Source: an uncultured Alphaproteobacteria bacterium (GTDB lineage: Bacteria > Pseudomonadota > Alphaproteobacteria > HIMB59 > GCA-002718135). Taken from it: 64,000 bases of DNA. The DNA is taken from the NCBI GenBank assembly GCA_902621855.1, contig CACNNQ010000003.1, positions 122,665 through 186,664 of the forward strand. The letters run 5' to 3'. The first letter of the stretch is position 1. Every line of letters begins with the position of its first letter. A program made the translations under genes and the position numbers. The notes beneath the pieces are model-generated. The model was not told the DNA's origin. It was given only the letters and a program-made list of their open reading frames with translations, and ran no database searches. Positions 38,431 to 46,944 of the stretch are shown piece after piece.

Positions 38431-38452
38431 GTTAGATAAAAAATTTATCTGA

Positions 38453-39499
38453 TTAGAATGACATGTTCGCACCAATGTACCATGCTGATCCATCAGTTGA
38501 AGCAGCACCTTCATCTTCTGCGTCAATGTTAGTGTAGCCAAGAATAGCTGTAACACCTGATGCAACTGCGTAAGAAATACTTGCAGATGTTGAATCTTCA
38601 GCATCCTCAGTAGTACCAGCTGTACCAATAGTTGTACTATCTTTTGAAGTACCGCTCTTAGCACCAACATTAAATGTTAGGTCACCAGAAACATACTTAA
38701 TACCAACACCAACGAATTCACCGTCAGATTGAGTAGTATTTGTAACTTCAATACTGTCACCATCAGCAAAACCTACTGCAACAGTTAAGTCACCAGTTAC
38801 TGCACTAATACCAAAGTGAATACCACCTTCATCAGAAGTCATCTGATCTCCAGTTTTAGCACCTTCAGTAGCTGAATAACCAGCACCAATTGTTACCGCA
38901 GTGTCACCTAAGTCAGTTACATAAGTTGCACCAACACCAATGTGTCCGTCGATACCGTAAGTAGCACCAGATGCAGTGTCGTCATCAGTTGAAGCTGAGA
39001 AAGACATTGTTAGACCATCTACCAAGAAATCAGCAGCTGTATGGTATTCAACACCATATACCGTTGAAGCTGTCGCAAAGTCTAAACCAGTTGGCGCGTT
39101 GTTAGTAGTTGCTGTTGTAATACCTTCAGCACCAGCAGAACCTGGAATTGAAATATCATGTGATCCAGATGCGTTACCAGCATTTAATAGATCTAATTTT
39201 GATCCATCAGTGAAAGCAAGCGTGAAACCAGCATCACCATCACTTCCAGTAGCAGTACTAGACTCGTTAGCTAACATAAAGCTAGATGAAATTGTCATAC
39301 CACCATCAGTAGTTTCAGATAATGAAACAGTGAAGTTGTTATCGTTAATTTGAGCTCTTGAATCAGATCCACTGTTAGGTGATTGAAAGTGAAGCCCAGT
39401 TTGGTGGTTACCACTCATAGTTGCTGTTACAGCTTCAGCTACTGAAGCAGCACCAAGCGTAGATACTAGGGCAGTTCCCATTAATAGTTCTTTTTTCAT
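38453..39499 (-). CDS. Outer-membrane porin
   Basis: I place the start at the ATG for MKKELLMGTALVSTLGA (residue 19 of the track ORF). A strong AAGGAG precedes it by 6 bases and a cleavable signal peptide ends ASVAEA. The mature protein of about 325 residues is rich in Gly, Ser, Thr and Asp, has alternating beta-strand pattern throughout, lacks Cys, and ends in aromatic GANMSF, as beta-barrel porins require. It resembles alphaproteobacterial general porins (Porin_4-like). Dedicated promoter, leader hairpin and terminator, plus unusually G/C-rich codon use for this genome, suggest very high expression. Confidence 0.88.
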   Translation of the reverse strand: MKKELLMGTALVSTLGAASVAEAVTATMSGNHQTGLHFQSPNSGSDSRAQINDNNFTVSLSETTDGGMTISSSFMLANESSTATGSDGDAGFTLAFTDGSKLDLLNAGNASGSHDISIPGSAGAEGITTATTNNAPTGLDFATASTVYGVEYHTAADFLVDGLTMSFSASTDDDTASGATYGIDGHIGVGATYVTDLGDTAVTIGAGYSATEGAKTGDQMTSDEGGIHFGISAVTGDLTVAVGFADGDSIEVTNTTQSDGEFVGVGIKYVSGDLTFNVGAKSGTSKDSTTIGTAGTTEDAEDSTSASISYAVASGVTAILGYTNIDAEDEGAASTDGSAWYIGANMSF

Positions 39500-39542
39500 A
39501 ATTACTCCTTTTGAGTTAATTTGAGTTAATGAATATTCATTA

Positions 39543-39565
39543 AATACAAGCAACTAACTTGTATT
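39543..39565 (-). promoter_or_regulatory. Inverted repeat in the porin mRNA leader
   Basis: AATACAAG (39543-39550) and CTTGTATT (39558-39565) form a perfect 8-bp inverted repeat with a 7-base loop, between the predicted porin promoter and its start codon. It may be a stabilising mRNA hairpin or a repressor operator; the sequence alone does not decide. Confidence 0.5.
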
Positions 39566-39574
39566 AATGTGGTA

Positions 39575-39601
39575 TTTATAAAAAATTTGAAAAATTTCCA
39601 A
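39575..39601 (-). promoter_or_regulatory. Putative porin promoter
   Basis: On the minus strand TTGGAA (-35) is followed after 15 bases by TATAAA (-10). This gives a leader of about 70 bases that includes the inverted repeat and the Shine-Dalgarno sequence. The short spacer lowers confidence. Confidence 0.4.
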
Positions 39602-39656
39602 AAAAAGCTTAAAAATAAATGAATTATATTTAACTTTGTTGTTTTTATACAACAAT

Positions 39657-40301
39657 ATGCCAATGTTTGATACAATTAAGTATAGAGAAATTCAGGAAAT
39701 TTTAGAAAAAAACACTAAAAACTGCCAAATAATAGCTATTTCAAAAAACCATCCTCAAGAAAGTGTATTAGAAGCACTTGATTCTGGAGTAAGAATATTT
39801 GGTGAAAACAGGGTCATTGAAGCTAAGAATAAGTTTACAGACTTAAGAAAAACATATCACAATATTGAATTACATTTAACAGGTCCTTTACAGTCGAATA
39901 AAGCAAAGCTAGCAATTGATACTTTTGATGTTTTTCACACTATTGATAGAGAGAAAATTGTAAAAGAATTTTCAAAATATAAAGACAGAATTCAAGAAAA
40001 AAAAATGTTTATTCAAGTAAACACAGGACAAGAACAGACAAAAAGTGGAATTCATCCCAAACAATTAGACGAATTTGTGAAATTCTGTAAATTTGATAAT
40101 TCTTTAAATATTCGTGGTCTAATGTGCATACCCCCAATTAACGAAAACCCAAAAACCCATTTTAATTTGTTACAAAACTTAGCGAAAAGAAATAATCTTA
40201 CTGAACTAAGCATTGGTATGAGTAATGATTATCTAGATGCCTTAGATTTTAACCCTTCTTATATAAGATTAGGAACAATACTTTTTGGAAAAAGAAATTG
40301 A
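39657..40301 (+). CDS. YggS/PLPBP family pyridoxal-phosphate homeostasis protein
   Basis: The PLP-binding TIM-barrel protein of about 214 residues has IIAISKNHPQESVLEALDSG (with the PLP lysine), FGENRVIEAKNK, HLTGPLQSNKAK, and the C-terminal SIGMSNDYLDAL and IRLGTILFGKRN that contact the phosphate. YggS proteins bind PLP but have no known catalysis; they control vitamin B6 and amino-acid balance. ATG 39657 is preferred over the track's earlier start because it fits the family's N-terminus. It overlaps the next gene by 4 bases. Confidence 0.93.
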   Translation: MPMFDTIKYREIQEILEKNTKNCQIIAISKNHPQESVLEALDSGVRIFGENRVIEAKNKFTDLRKTYHNIELHLTGPLQSNKAKLAIDTFDVFHTIDREKIVKEFSKYKDRIQEKKMFIQVNTGQEQTKSGIHPKQLDEFVKFCKFDNSLNIRGLMCIPPINENPKTHFNLLQNLAKRNNLTELSIGMSNDYLDALDFNPSYIRLGTILFGKRN

Positions 40302-40897
40302 AACAAATAATTAATTTATATACCGATATTAAAAATTTTAGTTTTTTAAAAAAAATTTTAAACAACGTACAATTAATACAAAAAAGTATTAACGATTTAT
40401 CACAATCATCTTTAATTGATGAAGGCGGTATAATATTGGTAAACGATTTTAGTTCAAAAATAAAGAATATTAAATATTTATCTAACAACTATTTATTAAT
40501 CACCAACGATAAAAAAAATGACTATTTGAAAGAAAATATCGTTGTTCTTCAAGCGCCTATATCACCTCAAATCATTAAAAGCAGCGTTGAAAATTTTTTA
40601 TTAAATTATGTTTTTAAATATTACGATATTAATATCTATCATCACAATTTATTGAATACAAAAACTAATATAACCTGTACTTTGACTGATATAGAGAGGA
40701 AAATTCTTATATACATATTTCAAAATATTAAATGTAGTAAGGGGGATATAAAAAAGAATGTTCTGAATTTAAAAAAAAATGTTCAAACAAACTCTGTTGA
40801 AAGCCATTTAACCAGGATTAGAAAAAAATTTGAAGAAATAAAAAGTACATACATTATTAAATCTAAAAATGATGAAATAAGTATCAAAATTAATTGA
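40298..40897 (+). CDS. Degenerate response regulator with OmpR-type winged helix
   Basis: The 199-residue protein has a C-terminal winged-helix domain (about 120-199): LTDIERKILIYIF, then the recognition helix region NSVESHLTRIRKKFEE, close to OmpR/PhoB DNA-binding domains. The N-terminal half has the size and strand pattern of a receiver domain, but I see no clear acidic pair or phosphorylatable Asp. It may act without phosphorylation. The start is TTG and overlaps yggS by 4 bases. Targets are unknown. Confidence 0.7.
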   Translation: MKQIINLYTDIKNFSFLKKILNNVQLIQKSINDLSQSSLIDEGGIILVNDFSSKIKNIKYLSNNYLLITNDKKNDYLKENIVVLQAPISPQIIKSSVENFLLNYVFKYYDINIYHHNLLNTKTNITCTLTDIERKILIYIFQNIKCSKGDIKKNVLNLKKNVQTNSVESHLTRIRKKFEEIKSTYIIKSKNDEISIKIN

Positions 40898-41477
40898 TTA
40901 AGCTTGGATTTATCAGCTTAAAAAATTTTTCATCAAATGATTCATTATACTTATGGTTGTAAAACGATAAGCTCAAAAGGAAATTATCACCAAGAATGTC
41001 AATTTTTCTTAGAATAAATGGATTGTTTTCAAAAATAATTTTTATTTCATATTCTATTGCTTCATTAATAACTGTTTTTTCTAAAACTATATTGTCTGTA
41101 TTTTCAATAACATTAGAATTTAAAAAAAAATTATTATTATTAAATACATCATCAATAAACCACGCTGAAGTTTTGCGGGGATCAAAAAATTCATCTTCTT
41201 CAAGATCATAATTGTAATACATTGCTTTATCTTCATCTAAAATAATTAAAATCTTAGATGGCTTTGTGTATTCCACTCTTATTCGTTTTGAACCTATGTA
41301 AATTACTCCCTCACTTAACGAGTTATCGTCACTTTGAATAAATGACGCTGAAAAAAATTTTAGATCGTTAAAATATTTTACACTTTTATTTATTATGATT
41401 TCATCTGCTAAACTTATATTGTTAAAAAAAAAAATTAGAAAAATAATTTTTATTATTTTACTCCCTTTTAAGAACAT
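40890..41477 (-). CDS. lolA: Outer-membrane lipoprotein carrier protein LolA
   Basis: LolA ferries lipoproteins through the periplasm. The protein has 195 residues, an N-terminal signal ending near SLADE, and then the typical FFSASFIQSDDNSLSEGVIYIG and RIRVEYTKPSKILIILDEDKAMYYNYDLEE. This first half of the beta-barrel is where LolA proteins are most conserved. It overlaps the end of ftsK by 20 bases; ftsK-lolA is a conserved alphaproteobacterial order. A start a few codons later is possible. Confidence 0.9.
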   Translation of the reverse strand: MFLKGSKIIKIIFLIFFFNNISLADEIIINKSVKYFNDLKFFSASFIQSDDNSLSEGVIYIGSKRIRVEYTKPSKILIILDEDKAMYYNYDLEEDEFFDPRKTSAWFIDDVFNNNNFFLNSNVIENTDNIVLEKTVINEAIEYEIKIIFENNPFILRKIDILGDNFLLSLSFYNHKYNESFDEKFFKLINPSLIN

Positions 41478-43692
41478 GTCTTTTACCTGCGTTATTAGCT
41501 TCAGAAATTATACCATCTTCTTCCATTTTTTCTATAATTCTTGCTGCTCTGTTATAGCCTATTTGAAGATATCTTTGTATGTAGCTTGTAGAAACTTTTT
41601 GTTGCTTAACTATAATTTCAACAGCCTTAGAATATAACTCATCAGTGTTATTAGAAATTAAATCATTGTCATAATTTGTATCTATATTTTCTTCATTTAA
41701 AGAAATTTCATTTTTATGATCGAATGTTGCCTGCTCTTTTATAGAGTTCACAACCTTTTCAACTTCAATTTCAGAGATAAAACCCCCGTGTAATCTTTTT
41801 ATATTAGCGCCATTTTCTAAAAACAACATATCCCCACTACCTAGAAGTTGTTCTGCCCCCATTTCATTTAAAATAGTCCTGCTGTCGAACTTGCTTGCTA
41901 CCTTATAACTTATGCGACTTGGAAAATTTGCTTTAATTGTACCGGTAATCACATCTACACTTGGTCTTTGTGTTGCAGTAATTAAGTGAATTCCTGAAGC
42001 TCGTGCCATTTGTGCCAATCTTTGCACTAAAGACTCAACCTCTTTGCCAGCTACCATCATTAAATCTGCCATTTCATCAATAACTACAACAATAAAAGGC
42101 ATTTTATCCAATTTAATTTCTCTCTTTTCAATTATTGGCATCTTGGTATCTGAATCTATCCCGGTCTGAACTTCTCTAAACAATTTTCTTCCCGAAGATA
42201 TCGTTTTTATGACCTTTTCATTATAAGAATTTATATTCTTTACATTCAGAGAGCTCATCAATTTGTATCTATTTTCCATTTCTCGCACAACCCATTTTAG
42301 TGCAAAAACCGCTTTATTAGGATTAGTTACAACAGGTGTTAAAAGGTGAGGAATATCTTCATATATACTAAGCTCTAACATTTTTGGATCAATAAGAATT
42401 AATTTACATTCATTAGGATTAAACTTAAAAAGCAAACTCATGATCATTGTATTAATCCCAACTGATTTACCCGACCCTGTTGTTCCAGCAATTAACAAGT
42501 GAGGCATTTTTTCCAAGTCAGTAAAAATTATATCTCCTGATATATTTTTTCCTAAAGCCAAAGTTAATGAATTTTGATCTTCAGTAAATTTCTGATCATT
42601 AACTATGTCACCAAAATAAACCTCCTCTCTTTTTTGATTTGGTATCTCAATACCCATGCTAGTTTTTCCGGGTTGCGAAGAAATTCTAGCAGAAATTGAT
42701 GACATTGCTCTAGCAATATCTTCGGAAAGTCCAATAATTTTACTTGATTTTATTCCTGCATTCGGAACAAACTCGAAAAGTGTAACAATTGGTCCTGATT
42801 TATAACCAGTTATTTTTCCTTCAACACCATATTCTGAGAGTGTTTTTTCTAATTTTATAGCTAGATCACTATTAGTCTTATTTACTTCTTTCAGGAAGTT
42901 ATTTTTATAAGGTGATTTTTTTAAAAGATCTTTATTTGGTAAAGTATATTCATACTGACTAAGTATATTCTTTTTTGATAAATTTTGTTTCTTAACAAGA
43001 TTTTCAGTTTTTTTATTTAAAGAATATTTGCTTATAGTTGGTTCATTTTTACTCTTTATAGTTCTAGATATATATTTCCTTTGAAAGATTTTAGTCCATG
43101 GAATAATATAAAAAACTTTGAAAATTTTAAATATATGTAAAATACCTAATAATTTTCTAATATAATTAGATTTTAAAGATAATGAATAACCTATTAAAAT
43201 TAGACCTATTACTAAAAAAAATAAATTAACAATAAAGATTAAAAAACTATTTATTAGATATTTAGAAAAAACTAAAAAAATAGTATTTGATATAAATATT
43301 GAAATTAGACCAGTATTAAAAAAATTTATATTGTAATACTGTAAAACATAACTTGTAATTACAATACCAATTATACTAGCAAAAAATTTTAAAATGAAGT
43401 AACGACTATTTATTCCCAGTATACTTTTCAGCCCCTCCAATAAAATAAATATTGCAAAACAATACGTAAGACCACCAAATATTATCAAAGAATAACTTGA
43501 TATATAAGCGCCATAAATTCCAAAAAAGTTTGAAATATTTTCATTTGTTGAACTATCAATGAATTTTCCAAAACCAGGGTCTGTCTGACTATAACTTATT
43601 AAACTACCAATATAAATAACAGCAAAAACAACACTTATTGTACCAAGAAAAAGTTTTAAAAAAAAATTCGTAATTGAGCTATATTTAAACAT
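41458..43692 (-). CDS. ftsK: DNA translocase FtsK
   Basis: FtsK couples division with chromosome segregation. The 744 residues cover an N-terminal membrane domain of four or more helices (about residues 10-175), a short linker rather than the long Pro/Gln linker of E. coli, and the alpha/beta motor. The motor has Walker A at HLLIAGTTGSGKSVGINTMI and Walker B at FIVVVIDEMADLMMVAG, then RPSVDVITGTIKANFPSRIS. The C-terminal gamma winged helix (TSYIQRYLQIGYNRAARIIE) should read KOPS-type sequences. Its neighbours are lolA and a divergent ubi gene. Confidence 0.97.
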   Translation of the reverse strand: MFKYSSITNFFLKLFLGTISVVFAVIYIGSLISYSQTDPGFGKFIDSSTNENISNFFGIYGAYISSYSLIIFGGLTYCFAIFILLEGLKSILGINSRYFILKFFASIIGIVITSYVLQYYNINFFNTGLISIFISNTIFLVFSKYLINSFLIFIVNLFFLVIGLILIGYSLSLKSNYIRKLLGILHIFKIFKVFYIIPWTKIFQRKYISRTIKSKNEPTISKYSLNKKTENLVKKQNLSKKNILSQYEYTLPNKDLLKKSPYKNNFLKEVNKTNSDLAIKLEKTLSEYGVEGKITGYKSGPIVTLFEFVPNAGIKSSKIIGLSEDIARAMSSISARISSQPGKTSMGIEIPNQKREEVYFGDIVNDQKFTEDQNSLTLALGKNISGDIIFTDLEKMPHLLIAGTTGSGKSVGINTMIMSLLFKFNPNECKLILIDPKMLELSIYEDIPHLLTPVVTNPNKAVFALKWVVREMENRYKLMSSLNVKNINSYNEKVIKTISSGRKLFREVQTGIDSDTKMPIIEKREIKLDKMPFIVVVIDEMADLMMVAGKEVESLVQRLAQMARASGIHLITATQRPSVDVITGTIKANFPSRISYKVASKFDSRTILNEMGAEQLLGSGDMLFLENGANIKRLHGGFISEIEVEKVVNSIKEQATFDHKNEISLNEENIDTNYDNDLISNNTDELYSKAVEIIVKQQKVSTSYIQRYLQIGYNRAARIIEKMEEDGIISEANNAGKRHVLKRE

Positions 43693-43739
43693 AAGGTTAA
43701 CTTGTAATACAATGTGATTATGGTAATTCGAAGAAAATT

Positions 43740-44921
43740 ATGAAAAAAATTTATTCTAATATTAATATTATTGGAGGAGGGTTAATTGGGGCATGTGCCG
43801 CCTATTCATTATCTAAACTAAATTACAAAATAACAATATTAGAAAAAAATTCTAAATTTAATATAAAAAACCACCCTGATCTTAGAACTGTAGCAATCTC
43901 AGAGGGTACAAAAATTTTTTTGAATGATATTGGCTTATGGAAAAAAATTAAACCTTATGCAGAGCCTATAAAAAAAATAAGCGTTATAAATCGCAAATTA
44001 TCAGAAAAAATTGAATTCGATAACTTTAGAAGGTTATCTAGTTTAGGTTACATTGTAAAAAATAAACATTTACTTAATGTGCTCTATAAAGAGTTAAATA
44101 AATTAAATAACATAAAGATTCTAAATCAAGCTGATGTTATTAATATTGAAAATAAAAAATACTTAATGACAACAAATTTAAAACAATGTTCCATTGATTC
44201 CGATTTGATTGTCGCTGCAGATGGAAAGTTCAGTTATGTTAGAAATATATTTAAAACTCCGATTTATAAAAAAAATTACAATAAAAAAGCTATGGTTCTA
44301 ACATTTACACACTCTAAAAATCATTTAAATACAGCTTTTGAATTTTTCTATAAAGATGGACCTTTAGCAATACTACCAATGAAAAAAACCAATAATAGTT
44401 TTACAAGTTCTATTGTTTGGACGCACGATGAAGAATTTATAGATGCATTAATAAAATTTGATAATGATAATATTATATCTATTCTTAACAAAAAATCACA
44501 ATACGTGGTTGGCCATATAAAGGAAATAATTACAAGACAAAGTTTTCCCATTTCCGCTCATATAAATTCAAAATTTTATGAACATAGAACAATATATGTA
44601 GGTGATTCAGCACATTCTTTTCATCCTATAGCTGGACAGGGTTGGAATTTAGGAATGAATGATGTTAGGAATTTATATAATCTTTGTGAAAAATATAATT
44701 CTTTCGGCATAGAAATAGGGGATCAATTTTTCTGTAATGAATATCATTCTTATAATTATTATAATGCTTATAGACTTTATCAAATAACAGATAAGCTAGA
44801 TTTAAGTTTTACAAATAAAAATCCTGTATTTTCGTTTTTTAGATCTTTTGGTATAAATCAAATAAACAAGAATGATAAACTTAAAGAATTAATTAGTGAT
44901 TTTGCAATGGGTATCAATTGA
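43740..44921 (+). CDS. UbiH/UbiF/Coq6-type FAD-dependent hydroxylase
   Basis: This flavin monooxygenase of 393 residues has the N-terminal FAD loop INIIGGGLIGACAAYSLSKL, the DG motif in DLIVAADGKFSYVRN, and VGDSAHSFHPIAGQGWNLGMNDVRNLYNL near the C-terminus, the ubiquinone hydroxylase signature. It should hydroxylate the ring in ubiquinone synthesis. Which carbon it acts on cannot be told from sequence. It is divergent from ftsK with a 47-base gap and overlaps the opposing LON-domain gene by 8 bases. Confidence 0.9.
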   Translation: MKKIYSNINIIGGGLIGACAAYSLSKLNYKITILEKNSKFNIKNHPDLRTVAISEGTKIFLNDIGLWKKIKPYAEPIKKISVINRKLSEKIEFDNFRRLSSLGYIVKNKHLLNVLYKELNKLNNIKILNQADVINIENKKYLMTTNLKQCSIDSDLIVAADGKFSYVRNIFKTPIYKKNYNKKAMVLTFTHSKNHLNTAFEFFYKDGPLAILPMKKTNNSFTSSIVWTHDEEFIDALIKFDNDNIISILNKKSQYVVGHIKEIITRQSFPISAHINSKFYEHRTIYVGDSAHSFHPIAGQGWNLGMNDVRNLYNLCEKYNSFGIEIGDQFFCNEYHSYNYYNAYRLYQITDKLDLSFTNKNPVFSFFRSFGINQINKNDKLKELISDFAMGIN

Positions 44922-45510
44922 TTGTTTTATTCGAGAAATCCCCCATAATTTCAAGCTCTAGAATTGAAATCAACTTTTTATAAAATTCCACTAGATTTTT
45001 AGTTTCAAGCAAAACTTGCTTATCTTCATTTTTAAAAGGTGATATCATAGGTATAAACTTGACTATCTGAGGAAGTTCAATAGTCTCTAATTCTTCTAGA
45101 TTAAGATTAATCTCTTTTGCAGCCACATATTTTTTATATATGTTAAACAACTCTTTTTTTTGTTTAGCACTAAATAAAATATTTGAACTACTATGATTAT
45201 CAATTACTTTGGCATCTACCATTCTAAAATTGTAAGTTTGATTAAGTTCTTTAATAATTTTAAAACAGTTTATTCCTTGTAAACTAATTAAATATCTACC
45301 ATCATTTGTTTCGTTAAAATTATTAATTTTACCTACACATCCAATGTTGTATAATTGATTATTAGTATCAGTCTGTATCATTCCAATACACCTGTCTCTT
45401 GCTAGAGCGTAATCTACCATTTCCAAGTATCTTTTTTCAAAGATATTTAGTGGCAAATTTGTATCTGGAAAAAGAACAGCGCCGTTTAAAGGAAATATAG
45501 GTAACTCCAT
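44914..45510 (-). CDS. LON substrate-binding domain protein
   Basis: The 198-residue protein is made only of the N-terminal domain of Lon protease. ELPIFPLNGAVLFPDTNLPL and NIFEKRYLEMVDYAL are the signature, and a helical C-terminal part follows. There is no ATPase or protease domain, so it is not a protease. In Alphaproteobacteria it routinely follows a thioredoxin-TPR gene, as here (one base away). The function is probably substrate recognition or chaperone-like, which is inference. Confidence 0.9.
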   Translation of the reverse strand: MELPIFPLNGAVLFPDTNLPLNIFEKRYLEMVDYALARDRCIGMIQTDTNNQLYNIGCVGKINNFNETNDGRYLISLQGINCFKIIKELNQTYNFRMVDAKVIDNHSSSNILFSAKQKKELFNIYKKYVAAKEINLNLEELETIELPQIVKFIPMISPFKNEDKQVLLETKNLVEFYKKLISILELEIMGDFSNKTIN

Positions 45511-45511
45511 A

Positions 45512-46378
45512 TTAAGAAAACATTATTTGTGACAGTTTTTTTCGGTAATTAACTGTGTGTTCATTAGAGTTTCCTAAAACTTCAAAAAATTCTAACATTT
45601 TCTTTTTTATCTTTTCTTTATTTTTTGGATAAAATTTCAAAAGTAAAGACATGCTATTTTCATAATCTTGCATTGAAAAATACTTATCAGCTATTTCTAA
45701 AACCAAATTTATATCATCTGGTTTTTCTTCCAGTTTAATCAATAAACTCTCAATATCTGGCCCAGAAATATTTTTTTTTAAGATTTCAGTTTTTTTTATT
45801 ATTTGCTTTATTTCATTTTTTTTAAGTATTTCTTCTTCTAATGATTCAAGAAAAGTTTCTAATTCATCAAATTGTTTTAATTCAATTAAACATTCCAAGT
45901 ATAAGCTTATAGCTTTTACCTCCTCAGGTTGGTTTGATATAAATTCTAACAAAACATCTTTAATATTTTCAAAATCTTTTTCAGACATTTTTTTATTTAT
46001 TTGATCATAGAAATCTTCAAAATCTTCATTTAATTTTGAACCTAAACATTTTTCAAGAAAATCAATAATTTGTTTTTCAGGAAGCACTCCTTGAAAAGCG
46101 TTAACGATTTGCTTGTCTTTGAAAGCAAAAACAGCTGGTATAGATTGAATACGTAACTGTGAAGCTATCTGTTGATTTTCATCTATGTTTATTTTTATTA
46201 AGTTAATTTTTTCTGAGTATTTTTTTATAATTTTTTCTAACACCGGAGTTAGTTGTTTACATGGACCACACCAAGGTGCCCAAAAGTCAACAATAATTAA
46301 TTTTTCTTTACTACCTTCAATTACTTTTTCATTAAATTGTAATTCATCTACATCAATTATATTTGTAGCTTTATTCAT
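45512..46378 (-). CDS. CnoX/YbbN-like thioredoxin-TPR chaperedoxin
   Basis: The protein has 288 residues. The N-terminal thioredoxin domain (1-110) carries IIVDFWAPWCGPCKQLTPVL with an intact CGPC redox centre. The helical C-terminal part (about 120-288) has TPR-like pairs. YbbN/CnoX proteins protect substrates from oxidation and hand them to chaperones; E. coli CnoX has lost the active CGPC, whereas this one keeps both cysteines, as in Caulobacter. It overlaps the deacylase gene by 4 bases. Confidence 0.88.
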   Translation of the reverse strand: MNKATNIIDVDELQFNEKVIEGSKEKLIIVDFWAPWCGPCKQLTPVLEKIIKKYSEKINLIKINIDENQQIASQLRIQSIPAVFAFKDKQIVNAFQGVLPEKQIIDFLEKCLGSKLNEDFEDFYDQINKKMSEKDFENIKDVLLEFISNQPEEVKAISLYLECLIELKQFDELETFLESLEEEILKKNEIKQIIKKTEILKKNISGPDIESLLIKLEEKPDDINLVLEIADKYFSMQDYENSMSLLLKFYPKNKEKIKKKMLEFFEVLGNSNEHTVNYRKKLSQIMFS

Positions 46379-46887
46379 AAAATCTTGGTTATACTATAAT
46401 TGTTTAGTGAAAAAATATTTATTTTTATTTCATTTTCAAGAATGAAATTTATGAAATCATTCATCCTAATTGAAATAGTTGTTGTATTAATAAGAGGGTG
46501 AAAATTAATTATCTCACTTTCATATAATTTCTGGTCTAGATAAAAATTAACTTCTTTATTTTTATCATTTAATAGGGCAAAAGGCGAAACTGAACCAGGC
46601 TTAATTCCCAAGTATTTATCTAAATATCTTTCATTTGCAAAAGATAAGTTTTTAGCGTCAATTGATTTCGAAAAGAGCTTTAAATCTACAGTAGCTTTCT
46701 CATCACAGCTAAAAAGAAAAAAACTATTTTTTTTATTTTTCAGAAATAAGTTTTTAGTATGAGAACCCTTTATTTTACCCCTAAATTTTTCAGAGTCTTC
46801 CACTGTATATAAAGGCTCATGATTATGAATTTGAAAATCTAAACCTTTTACCCTAAGTAATTCAAATAAATCTGATTTTAAAAGCAT
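46375..46887 (-). CDS. YbaK/ProXp-ala-type aminoacyl-tRNA deacylase
   Basis: The 170-residue stand-alone editing-domain protein has NHEPLYTVEDSEKFRGKIKG, SHTKNLFLKNKK (with the catalytic-region Lys), LGIKPGSVSPFALLNDKNKE and FHPLINTTTISI, matching the PrdX/ProXp-ala branch of the YbaK superfamily. It probably hydrolyses Ala-tRNA-Pro made by ProRS. It is the first gene of a three-gene operon with the thioredoxin and LON proteins, divergent from crtI. Confidence 0.87.
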   Translation of the reverse strand: MLLKSDLFELLRVKGLDFQIHNHEPLYTVEDSEKFRGKIKGSHTKNLFLKNKKNSFFLFSCDEKATVDLKLFSKSIDAKNLSFANERYLDKYLGIKPGSVSPFALLNDKNKEVNFYLDQKLYESEIINFHPLINTTTISIRMNDFINFILENEIKINIFSLNNYSITKIL

Positions 46888-46944
46888 AATTTATATTATA
46901 TTTATTACGATTTAAGGTATTTAAATAAAATTAGTAATATAACA

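Noticed and set aside
38976-39353. 125-residue plus-strand ORF opposite the porin gene
   Set aside because: It is antisense to the porin; open only because the porin is relatively G/C-rich with biased codons.
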